NCBI GenBank assembly: GCA_002403785.1
Contig: DHIM01000309.1
Coordinates: forward strand, 1-9,183
Reading direction: 5' to 3'
Source: Clostridium sp. UBA4746
Lineage (GTDB): Bacteria > Bacillota > Clostridia > Clostridiales > Clostridiaceae
DNA: 9,183 nt
Of this stretch, positions 1 through 6,555 are shown piece by piece (the stretch's first letter is position 1; each line of letters opens with the position of its first letter). A model generated the notes under the pieces. That model was not told the origin of the DNA and did not search any database. It saw nothing but the letters and a program-made list of their open reading frames with translations. The position numbers were made by a program, and so were the translations under genes.

Positions 1-431
1 CCAATGCAAGGGGTCCAACCTGCGGCAAAAGCCATTCCCATTATCACTGAGCTGAAGGGACCCTTAATTTTATCGAAATATAAAAACCTTTTCTCACGAT
101 ATAACAATTTCAATTTAAAGACTCCAAGAGTATGAAGACCGAAAACAACAATGAGGGTTCCTCCAATTTTTCTAAACAAATCTTTATGGGTAATTAGTAA
201 TTTACCAAGGGAGGTTATGGAAACTCCCATTAAAATAAAAACAATAGAAAAGCCTAATACAAATCCAAAGGATTTGTATAAAGTAGAAAGTTTAGCTTTG
301 CCATCCTTTAATTCTTCTATAGAGGAACCAGTTAAATAACTTACATATGCAGGAACCAGTGGAAGGACACAAGGCGATAAAAATGATAGAAGACCTGCAG
401 AGAAAGCTAATAATATTGATATGTCATTCAA
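1..431 (-). CDS. ccdA: CcdA-type cytochrome c biogenesis / thiol:disulfide transporter, N-terminal part (cut by window edge)
   Basis: Reading the minus strand from a TTG at 431-429 gives 143 uninterrupted codons to the left edge, so the C-terminal part (family members are about 220-240 residues) lies outside. Two signature segments are visible: SFLSPCVLPLVPAYVSYLTG at residues 16-35 and FAAGWTPCIG starting at residue 135. They carry the two conserved membrane cysteines, C21 and C142, which in this DsbD/CcdA family pass electrons from cytoplasmic thioredoxin to extracytoplasmic thiol proteins such as ResA-like apocytochrome c reductases. Hydrophobic membrane segments lie at roughly residues 4-33, 55-80 and 89-104, then from 125 on. 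The TTG start is chosen because GGGAGG lies nine bases upstream and the signature frame has no other start nearby; an ATG at 427-425 is out of frame. The gene is divergent from the menaquinone genes, which suggests a shared respiratory theme. The exact partner protein cannot be told from this fragment. Confidence 0.93.
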   Translation of the reverse strand, partial: MNDISILLAFSAGLLSFLSPCVLPLVPAYVSYLTGSSIEELKDGKAKLSTLYKSFGFVLGFSIVFILMGVSITSLGKLLITHKDLFRKIGGTLIVVFGLHTLGVFKLKLLYREKRFLYFDKIKGPFSSVIMGMAFAAGWTPCI

Positions 432-440
432 AAGAATACA

Positions 441-446
441 CCTCCC
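441..446 (-). promoter_or_regulatory. Ribosome binding site deciding the TTG start of ccdA
   Basis: On the minus strand GGGAGG is followed by TG and lies nine bases before the TTG at 431-429. It is the only good Shine-Dalgarno match upstream of the CcdA frame, and so supports the non-ATG start. Confidence 0.75.
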
Positions 447-628
447 ATTTAATATTATAATTCATGTTGGTAATCAGTATACGCAAATGTAAGCGAAGTT
501 ATTATGTAATGGATGATATTTTATAAGCAAGGGACATTTGCCTCTTGTAAGAATACTTAGAAAACTCATCAACTCTAAATATATCATTAAATACTGCATT
601 TCTACATAAAATCTTTATAAGTATTTTT

Positions 629-634
629 TATAAT
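629..634 (+). promoter_or_regulatory. Candidate sigma-A -10 box for the men cluster
   Basis: A perfect TATAAT lies 34 bp before the ATG of the leader ORF, which would give a short untranslated leader of roughly 25-30 nt. The -35 region expected near 605-612 (ATAAAA-like) does not resemble TTGACA. In DNA this AT-rich a chance match is possible. An alternative -10, TATAAC at 639-644, has only a poor TTTATA -35 at 614-619 with a long 19-bp spacer. Confidence 0.35.
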
Positions 635-667
635 AAGGTATAACAAAAATAGAATGGAGAGATAAAT

Positions 668-709
668 ATGGGAACAATATCATTAATACTAATATTTATA
701 TGTGTATAA
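668..709 (+). CDS. Possible 13-residue leader ORF overlapping the menF start
   Basis: ATG at 668-670 is preceded by GGAGAG (656-661) at a normal six-base spacing, the best ribosome binding site in the region. The frame encodes MGTISLILIFICV and stops at TAA 707-709, overlapping the GTG start of menF (702-704) by eight bases in a different frame. menF itself has no visible Shine-Dalgarno, so this mini-ORF may load ribosomes that restart at menF (translational coupling). The peptide is hydrophobic and rich in isoleucine and leucine. No family is recognised. Alternatives are a chance ORF, or the true menF start disconnected by a one-base sequence error or a real frameshift. Confidence 0.4.
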   Translation: MGTISLILIFICV

Positions 710-1856
710 TTTGAAATATCATGAAAAACAAATTGAATTAGATAATCCACTTTCATTCTGGAAGCATTTTGAAAATGAAGAAAAGTTTTTATTTTATAAT
801 CCATTAAAAAACGAGTTTATTCTTGGGGCTAAACGTTTAAAAACTTTTTCTATGGATGAAAGTGTAAAGGATTATTTATATATTTTTTCATCAATGACAT
901 TCTTTGATTCAGTCAAAGATGAAAAATGGGCAAGGTTTGGTAACGAAAATATTGCATTTGAATATTATCTTATAAAAAAAGATGGAAAACAGACGTTTTA
1001 CTACTTTAAAGACTTTATTGAAATTGAAGATAGAGAAGTTGAAGTTTGCGAGCATTCATATAAATATGAAATGGACGATTATAAAGCGTGGACGCAAATG
1101 TTTTATGCGGCAAAAAATGCAATATCACAAAAGGAAGTAAATAAAGTTGTTATTTCGAGAGAAGTCAAAATTCAATGTGATACCTTAATAAATGTAGAAA
1201 GTGTATTACAGAAGCTTTTAAATCAGAACATGAATAGCTTTGTATTTGGTTATTTTAAGGAAGGAAAAACATTTTTAGGTGCAACGCCAGAGATTCTGGT
1301 CCAGAGGGAAAAAAATAAAGTATTAAGTTATGCTCTTGCTGGCACTATTATGCGAAGTAATGGAAATGATGAATTACAGAAGACAATGTTGTTAAATGAT
1401 ACTAAAAATCGTCATGAACATCAAATTGTTGTTGATTCAATAGTTAATGTTATGAAGAAATTCACACAGGAATTGATAGTAGATGAAACTAAAATTTTAA
1501 CACTAAAAAATTTACACCATCTACAAACACGAATTCATGGAAAAGATAGAAATAGCACTTTACTCCAATGGGTAAAGCGACTTCATCCTACATCTGCTTT
1601 AGGTGGTAATCCGGTAGAGAAAGCTCTAGAATTAATTAAAGGATATGAAAAACATGAAAGAGGCTTGTATGCGGCACCTATTGGCATAATAGATGAAAAT
1701 GGGGATGGTATATTTGTAGCAGGAATAAGATCTGCTCTAATTGTAAAAAATATAGCATATGCATGTGTAGGCTGTGGAATAGTGGATAAATCAAATTGTG
1801 AAGTTGAATATATTGAAACAAAGGATAAATTAAAAACAATAATTGAAAGTTTATAG
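702..1856 (+). CDS. menF: Isochorismate synthase, menaquinone-specific
   Basis: MenF converts chorismate to isochorismate, the committed step of menaquinone synthesis, in the cytoplasm with Mg2+. The 384-residue product has the chorismate-binding domain from about residue 125 to the end. Motifs in order are NKVVISRE (K148, matching the general base), FLGATPEIL (E197, matching the general acid), ALAGTIMR (211-218), the metal/substrate region NRHEHQ (236-241), LHPTSALGGNP (294-304), ERGLYAAPIG (319-328) and the C-terminal GCGIV...E..ETK (357-374). The N-terminal NPLSFW segment resembles the Bacillus protein, but the product is shorter than B. subtilis MenF (about 470) because the leading helix and some internal segments are missing. 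The GTG at 702 is the earliest possible start, since the frame has TAA at 690-692; TTG 711 is an alternative. Neither has a Shine-Dalgarno, and a leader ORF overlaps the start. Being first in a men cluster supports MenF over a siderophore or salicylate homologue. Confidence 0.93.
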   Translation: MYNLKYHEKQIELDNPLSFWKHFENEEKFLFYNPLKNEFILGAKRLKTFSMDESVKDYLYIFSSMTFFDSVKDEKWARFGNENIAFEYYLIKKDGKQTFYYFKDFIEIEDREVEVCEHSYKYEMDDYKAWTQMFYAAKNAISQKEVNKVVISREVKIQCDTLINVESVLQKLLNQNMNSFVFGYFKEGKTFLGATPEILVQREKNKVLSYALAGTIMRSNGNDELQKTMLLNDTKNRHEHQIVVDSIVNVMKKFTQELIVDETKILTLKNLHHLQTRIHGKDRNSTLLQWVKRLHPTSALGGNPVEKALELIKGYEKHERGLYAAPIGIIDENGDGIFVAGIRSALIVKNIAYACVGCGIVDKSNCEVEYIETKDKLKTIIESL

Positions 1857-1872
1857 TGAAGAGGAGAAATAA

Positions 1873-3522
1873 ATGACAAATTATATTGCCGCGTTAGTTG
1901 ACGAATTATATCAATTAGGGGTGCGTGAAGTTGTAATTAGTCCAGGTTCAAGGTCAACACCCTTATCTATATTATTTTGTGAACATGATTTTAAAATTTT
2001 TGTAAATATAGATGAGCGTTCTTCAGGTTTCTTTGCGCTTGGTATAGCTAAAGAACAAGCCAGACCTGTGGTATTAGTTTGTACTTCAGGTTCCGCAGTG
2101 GCAAATTATTTACCTGCAATTGTGGAAGCAAAGTATTCAGGAGTTCCATTGATTGTTTTAACAGCTGATCGCCCACATGAACTTCGTAATGTCGGGGCAC
2201 CACAAACAATTGACCAAAATAAAATATTTAATAATTTTACAAAATATTATGAAGAATTAGCATTACCTGAAGATAATGAGAGTATGTACAGATATGTACG
2301 CGCTGTTATGCAAAAAGCATATACAAGTGCTATGTCTAAAGAATATGGGGTAGTCCACATTAATGTACCAATTCGTGACCCCTTAACTCCAGATTTAAGC
2401 AAACTTAATTTTACTGTAGGACGAGGAAAAAATAAGTTCGAATACAGCAAAGGAGAAAATAAAATTACTTTGGATGACTCAATTTTTAAAAATAAGAATG
2501 GGATTATAATTTGTGGTGGAGATGCTTATTCAAACTATCATCAGGAAGTGTTAGAACTAGGAGAACGGTTAAAGGCACCAATACTAGCTGATCCAATTTC
2601 AAATTTCCGAAATTACTCAAAAGATATTATAATTGATAGTTATGATGCCTTTTTAAAAAATGATGACATTAAAAAAGAATTAGAGCCTGAATTTATTATT
2701 CATATTGGGAAAGTGCCTATTTCAAAGCGGTTGCAGCAGTTTTTGGCTATGCATTATGAGGTTTTATATATACAAGTAGGGGAAAGTTTTCAATATTGTA
2801 ACCCATCATTGTCAACGAGCAGATATTTAGTCACTTCACCAAAATTGTTTGCAGAATCTATTTGTATAGAGAATAGTAACAGAGATTATTTAGAAAAGTG
2901 GTTAAATTATCAGAAACAAATGCGGAAACAATTGAATGTTGCAAAGGTTGAAGAAAACTTGTTTGAAGGAAAACTAATTCAAGCGTTACAAAGTTTGCTG
3001 CCAGAAAAAAGTAGATTAGTTGTGGCAAATAGTATGTCAATACGTGATATGGATTACTTTTTTGAAGCCCGTAATCAAAGTATAAAGGTGTTATGCAATA
3101 GAGGTGCAAATGGAATTGATGGTACTGTTTCCACTGCACTAGGTATATCTACAACAAATCATCCAACGGTTCTGTTAACAGGTGATTTAGCATTCTATCA
3201 TGATTTAAATGGATTATTAATTGGAAAGATACATAAATTAAATTTAATTATCCTGCTACTTAATAATGATGGTGGAGGAATTTTCAGGTATTTACCTCAA
3301 AGTAAAGAAAATCATTTTGAGCACTTATTTTTAACACCACAGGGAATAAATTTTGAGGGTGTAAAAACTTTATATAATACAATATATTATGAAGCAAAAG
3401 ATTATGGATCCTTTGTAGATTGCTTCAATGAAGCATTAACTTTGAGAGGAATTAAGTTGATTGAGGTAAAAATTGATTCAGAGTTAAGTAAAAAATTACA
3501 TGATAAATACACAACATTGTAG
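1873..3522 (+). CDS. menD: SEPHCHC synthase (thiamine diphosphate enzyme)
   Basis: MenD uses thiamine diphosphate and Mg2+ to decarboxylate 2-oxoglutarate and add the succinyl unit to isochorismate, giving 2-succinyl-5-enolpyruvyl-6-hydroxy-3-cyclohexene-1-carboxylate. The 549 residues are near the usual family length. The N-terminal pyrimidine-binding domain shows SPGSRSTPL (23-31), the cofactor-activating glutamate E48 in DERSSGFF, TSGSAVANY (71-79) and TADRPHELRNVGAPQTIDQ (97-115). A diverged middle domain follows. The C-terminal pyrophosphate-binding domain has SMSIRDMDYF (387-396), NRGANGIDGT (409-418), the GD...N cofactor motif LTGDLAFYHDLNG (435-447) and NNDGGGIF (464-471). The ATG has AGGAG (1862-1866) six bases upstream and starts 16 bp after menF, so the two are almost certainly co-transcribed. 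No catalytic residue appears missing. Confidence 0.98.
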   Translation: MTNYIAALVDELYQLGVREVVISPGSRSTPLSILFCEHDFKIFVNIDERSSGFFALGIAKEQARPVVLVCTSGSAVANYLPAIVEAKYSGVPLIVLTADRPHELRNVGAPQTIDQNKIFNNFTKYYEELALPEDNESMYRYVRAVMQKAYTSAMSKEYGVVHINVPIRDPLTPDLSKLNFTVGRGKNKFEYSKGENKITLDDSIFKNKNGIIICGGDAYSNYHQEVLELGERLKAPILADPISNFRNYSKDIIIDSYDAFLKNDDIKKELEPEFIIHIGKVPISKRLQQFLAMHYEVLYIQVGESFQYCNPSLSTSRYLVTSPKLFAESICIENSNRDYLEKWLNYQKQMRKQLNVAKVEENLFEGKLIQALQSLLPEKSRLVVANSMSIRDMDYFFEARNQSIKVLCNRGANGIDGTVSTALGISTTNHPTVLLTGDLAFYHDLNGLLIGKIHKLNLIILLLNNDGGGIFRYLPQSKENHFEHLFLTPQGINFEGVKTLYNTIYYEAKDYGSFVDCFNEALTLRGIKLIEVKIDSELSKKLHDKYTTL

Positions 3523-3531
3523 GGTGAGAGT

Positions 3532-4323
3532 ATGTTTATTGAAATAGAAAATATTAAATATAACATTGAAGTAAAAGGCAGTGGGAAACCAATTGTTTGT
3601 TTACATGGCTTTTCGGAAAATATTAGCACCTGGGAATTTATTGAATTAGATGGGTATAAATTAATACTAATAGATTTAATTGGACATGGAAGTAGTGATA
3701 AACCTAAGTCTTGTAAATATTATTATTTGAAAGTAATCCTTAAGCATTTAAATATGCTCATTTTTGAATTAGGATTAAAGAAATATTCAATGTTAGGTTA
3801 TTCTATGGGTGGTCGCATTGCATTAGCATATGCTTTGACTTATCCAAAGGAAATCGATGATTTGATTTTAGAAAGTGCATCTTATGGTATAGATGGATTT
3901 TTAAATCGATTAAAACGTCGCAGAAATGATTTAAACTTAGCAAAAAGTATAGAAGGAAATGGGATAGAATGGTTTAATCAATATTGGAGTCAGTTAAGCA
4001 TTTTCAAATCACAAATAAGGTTACCAAGGTCTGTGATTAATGAAATAAACAAAAGACGATTAGATAATAATACTTTAGCACTTTCAAACACCCTGAAAGG
4101 CACTGGCCAAGGGAACTTTCCATGTCTTAAAAAAAAAATAGTTAAATTAGATATGCCTATATTATATATCAGTGGAGAATACGATAAAAAATACGAAATT
4201 GTGGGTAAGAATTTTGAAAAGCTTAATAGGAATATAAAACATGTTGTAATAAATGGATGTGGGCATAATACTCATATAGAAGATACTAATGCATTTGTGG
4301 ATGTTTTAAATAAATTTTTATAA
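3532..4323 (+). CDS. menH: SHCHC synthase, alpha/beta hydrolase fold
   Basis: MenH removes pyruvate from SEPHCHC to give 2-succinyl-6-hydroxy-2,4-cyclohexadiene-1-carboxylate. The 263-residue protein is a complete alpha/beta hydrolase: oxyanion segment LHGFSEN (24-30), DLIGHGSSDKP (48-58), nucleophile elbow GYSMGGR (89-95, S91), acid D218 in SGEYD, and H245 in GCGHNTHIE. LKGTGQG (188-194) resembles the LRGTGxG segment characteristic of MenH and helps separate it from general esterases; the position between menD and menB settles the call. The start lies nine bases after the menD stop, with the ribosome binding site AGGGTGAG overlapping that stop codon. The protein is lysine- and asparagine-rich and less conserved than its neighbours, which is usual for MenH. 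Confidence 0.93.
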   Translation: MFIEIENIKYNIEVKGSGKPIVCLHGFSENISTWEFIELDGYKLILIDLIGHGSSDKPKSCKYYYLKVILKHLNMLIFELGLKKYSMLGYSMGGRIALAYALTYPKEIDDLILESASYGIDGFLNRLKRRRNDLNLAKSIEGNGIEWFNQYWSQLSIFKSQIRLPRSVINEINKRRLDNNTLALSNTLKGTGQGNFPCLKKKIVKLDMPILYISGEYDKKYEIVGKNFEKLNRNIKHVVINGCGHNTHIEDTNAFVDVLNKFL

Positions 4324-4332
4324 CTAATTTTG

Positions 4333-4340
4333 AGGAGTGA
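4333..4340 (+). promoter_or_regulatory. Ribosome binding site fixing the menB start
   Basis: AGGAGTGA lies with its AGGAG core seven bases before the ATG at 4345. An upstream in-frame TTG at 4330 would place this site inside the coding region and has no site of its own, so the ATG is preferred. Confidence 0.8.
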
Positions 4341-4344
4341 AGAT

Positions 4345-5187
4345 ATGAATAAATTTGATTGGAAAGATTCAAATCGTAATTATGAAGATATTAAATATGA
4401 AACTTATGATGGAATTGCAAAAATTACAATTAACCGCCCTGAAGTTCGAAATGCATTTCGTCCTAAAACCATTATGGAATTAATTCATGCGTTTACTACG
4501 GCTCGTGAAGACAGTAAAATAGGTGTGGTTGTTTTAACTGGCGCTAATCATGGTCAAGGCGTAGAGAATGAAGCATTTTGCTCAGGAGGAGATCAAAAAG
4601 TACGTGGGAATGGAGGATATATTGGTGATGACAATATTCCACGTTTAAATGTTTTAGATTTGCAACATTTAATTAGAATCATTCCAAAGCCAGTTATTGC
4701 AATGGTCAATGGATACGCAATTGGTGGTGGTCATGTGTTACATATAGTGTGCGATTTAACAATAGCTTCTGAAAACGCTAAATTTGGTCAAACCGGGCCC
4801 AAAGTGGGTTCTTTCGACGGTGGGTATGGAGCAGGATATCTAGCACGTATTGTCGGTCATAAAAAAGCACGCGAAATTTGGTATTTGTGCCGTAAGTATT
4901 CAGCTTTAGAAGCTCAAGATATGGGACTTGTGAATACAGTGGTTCCCTTTGAGGAGTTAGAACAAGAAACAGTAAAATGGGCAAAAGAAATAATGCAGCA
5001 TTCGCCAACTGCACTACGTTTCTTAAAAGCATCATTTAATGCAGATACAGATGGATTAGCTGGTTTGCAACAATTAGCAGGGGATGCTACTTTATTATTT
5101 TATACTACAGAGGAGGCCAAAGAAGGTCGAGATGCCTTTAAAGAAAAACGAGGTCCTAATTTTGAAGAATTTCCTAAATTTCCATAA
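4345..5187 (+). CDS. menB: 1,4-dihydroxy-2-naphthoyl-CoA synthase, crotonase family
   Basis: MenB closes the second ring of the naphthoquinone by an intramolecular Claisen condensation of OSB-CoA. The 280-residue product (counted from the ATG at 4345) is extremely close to Bacillus MenB: YDGIAKITINRPEVRNAF (21-38), CSGGDQKVRG (79-88), the CoA/oxyanion region NGYAIGGGHVLH (122-133), FGQTGPKVGSFDGGYG (147-162), GHKKAREIWYLCR (171-183), SPTALRFLKA (220-229) and a C-terminal EKRGPNFEEFPKFP. Gly151 in QTGPKVG corresponds to the glycine of bicarbonate-dependent (type I) MenB enzymes; type II enzymes carry an aspartate there. The segment at about 67-76 (ANHGQGVENE) is longer than in B. subtilis. Arginine codons are almost all CGN (13 of 14), unlike neighbouring genes. 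It follows menH by 21 bp and precedes menE by 24 bp. Confidence 0.98.
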   Translation: MNKFDWKDSNRNYEDIKYETYDGIAKITINRPEVRNAFRPKTIMELIHAFTTAREDSKIGVVVLTGANHGQGVENEAFCSGGDQKVRGNGGYIGDDNIPRLNVLDLQHLIRIIPKPVIAMVNGYAIGGGHVLHIVCDLTIASENAKFGQTGPKVGSFDGGYGAGYLARIVGHKKAREIWYLCRKYSALEAQDMGLVNTVVPFEELEQETVKWAKEIMQHSPTALRFLKASFNADTDGLAGLQQLAGDATLLFYTTEEAKEGRDAFKEKRGPNFEEFPKFP

Positions 5188-5211
5188 ATAAATTTGCAAA
5201 GGTGAGATGAA

Positions 5212-6543
5212 ATGAATTGGCTTAAAAAACATAATTATGAAAGTCCAAATAAAAAGTTCATTAATGATTTAACTTTTCGTGAAGTTTACGAACTCGTAAC
5301 AGAACTTACTGAAAAACTATCATCCTATGTAAAAGCTGAAAGAAGAGTTGCTATTTATTCAAATAACTCAGTTGACATGGCTCTATTCTTTTTGGCACTT
5401 CAACTTTTAGGAAAAGAAGTGCTGATGTTAAATACACATTTGACAGAGAATGAATTGAAAAATCAATTAAATTTAACAAAGGTTCAAGTTACATTTTCAT
5501 ATGATAATAGATTTATTAGCTTTAATCAAGTTTATAAAAGTAAGATGGAAGAGGTAAAATTAATAGAAGAGTTTGAAGACGAAAGCATCGCTGTTATCAT
5601 GAATACAAGTGCTACAACAGGGGAATTCAAATCAGTTCCTCTTAGGTGGGAACAGTTTTCTGCTCATGTAAAGGCATCTCTAAAAAGTATTGGGGTAACA
5701 ACGCTAGATAATTGGCTTCTAGTATTACCTATGTATCATATTAGTGGATTAACTATCTTAATGCGAAGCTTATACAACGGAACTCAAATGACTATATTGG
5801 AAAAGTTTGATGAAGAACAAATTTTAAGCTTAATTGAAAGGGGTATTATAAATATAATATCCATTGTGCCAACTATGTTAAATAGGATTGTTGAGAGAAT
5901 AGAGAAACATAAATTACGTGTAGTACTGGTAGGTGGGGAATTTATTCCTAAAGCTTTGGTTGAAAAAAGCGTAATAAGAAACATTCCTTTATATAAAACC
6001 TATGGGATGACAGAGACAACTAGTCAGTCTACTACTTTTTCAGTATTAGAATATCCAGAAAAAATTGATTCAGTAGGAATTCCACTTGAAAATGTAGATA
6101 TTCGTATTGAAAACCCTGATGAAAAGGGAATAGGTGAAGTTTTAATTAAAAGTCCTATGTTAATGGATGGATATTTAGGTAAAGAAAATATATCTGGTTA
6201 TTTTAATACAGAAGATGTGGGATATTTAGATGAGGATGGATTTTTAAATATAATTGCTCGCCGTAAAAACGTAATTATATCTGGTGGTGAAAATATTTAT
6301 CCGAAAGAAATTGAAAATATTTTATATGCACATCCAAAAATAAACGAATGTGTTGTGGTTGGACATATTGATGAAAAGTGGGGACAGGTTCCTGTACTTT
6401 ACTTGGTGTCTAGCTTAGGTGAACATGAAATATTAGAGTATCTTTCAAATAAATTAGCAAAATATAAGATTCCCAAAAAAATTATTTATTTGGAGGAACT
6501 TCCTAAAAATTCAGTAGGGAAAATATTAAAAAAAGATTTATAA
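5212..6543 (+). CDS. menE: o-Succinylbenzoate--CoA ligase (AMP-forming)
   Basis: MenE activates o-succinylbenzoate with ATP and CoA through an acyl-adenylate, giving OSB-CoA for MenB. The 443 residues form a complete adenylate-forming enzyme, somewhat shorter than B. subtilis MenE (about 486). Motifs in order are the phosphate-binding loop NTSATTGEFKSVP (131-143), LPMYHISGL (172-180), VGGEFIPKAL (240-249), the adenine/acyl motif YKTYGMTETT (261-270), TEDVGYLDEDGFLNIIARRK (333-352), SGGENIYPKEIE (357-368) and the C-terminal catalytic lysine K437 in PKNSVGK. The loop reads TSATTG with EFKS, where most family members have TSGTTG followed by xPK. The ATG has GGTGAG (5201-5206) upstream. Position between menB and menC identifies the substrate; sequence alone would only give an acyl-CoA ligase of MenE type. 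Confidence 0.95.
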   Translation: MNWLKKHNYESPNKKFINDLTFREVYELVTELTEKLSSYVKAERRVAIYSNNSVDMALFFLALQLLGKEVLMLNTHLTENELKNQLNLTKVQVTFSYDNRFISFNQVYKSKMEEVKLIEEFEDESIAVIMNTSATTGEFKSVPLRWEQFSAHVKASLKSIGVTTLDNWLLVLPMYHISGLTILMRSLYNGTQMTILEKFDEEQILSLIERGIINIISIVPTMLNRIVERIEKHKLRVVLVGGEFIPKALVEKSVIRNIPLYKTYGMTETTSQSTTFSVLEYPEKIDSVGIPLENVDIRIENPDEKGIGEVLIKSPMLMDGYLGKENISGYFNTEDVGYLDEDGFLNIIARRKNVIISGGENIYPKEIENILYAHPKINECVVVGHIDEKWGQVPVLYLVSSLGEHEILEYLSNKLAKYKIPKKIIYLEELPKNSVGKILKKDL

Positions 6544-6555
6544 GAGGGTGTATAA

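Larger units (their letters stand above)
432..667. other. Divergent intergenic region between ccdA and the men cluster
   Basis: About 235 bp of very AT-rich DNA separates the two divergent start regions and should hold both promoters and any operators. On the minus strand a TATAAT lies at 459-454, with no good -35 box. Its predicted start would fall almost on the ccdA ribosome binding site, so it is a weak candidate. An 8-bp perfect inverted repeat (GCAAATGT at 483-490 and ACATTTGC at 534-541) and a small imperfect hairpin (CAAGGG 528-533 with CTCTTG 542-547) are present. I see no match to Rex, Fur or FNR/CRP palindromes and no known riboswitch. Confidence 0.5.

Noticed and set aside
151..339. 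62-codon plus-strand open frame near the left end
   Set aside because: It lies antisense within the clear CcdA coding frame, its start has no convincing ribosome binding site, and its translation resembles no protein I know.
432..700. Riboswitch or T-box leader before the men cluster
   Set aside because: The likely leader from the TATAAT at 629 is only about 25-30 nt, and no conserved riboswitch or T-box element or antiterminator structure is visible.
1583..1879. 98-codon minus-strand open frame over the end of menF
   Set aside because: It is antisense to the conserved C-terminal motifs of MenF; the open frame follows from the codon constraints of the real gene.
2247..3629. Minus-strand open frames at 2247-2450, 2858-3139 and 3402-3629
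   Set aside because: All are shadows inside menD or the menD-menH junction, without ribosome binding sites or recognisable domains.
4330..4344. Upstream TTG start adding five residues to MenB
   Set aside because: The ribosome binding site AGGAGTGA would lie within the added codons; the ATG at 4345 is correctly spaced.
4778..5984. Minus-strand open frames at 4778-5035 and 5784-5984
   Set aside because: They are antisense to the strongly conserved MenB and MenE frames and show no domain or start signal.
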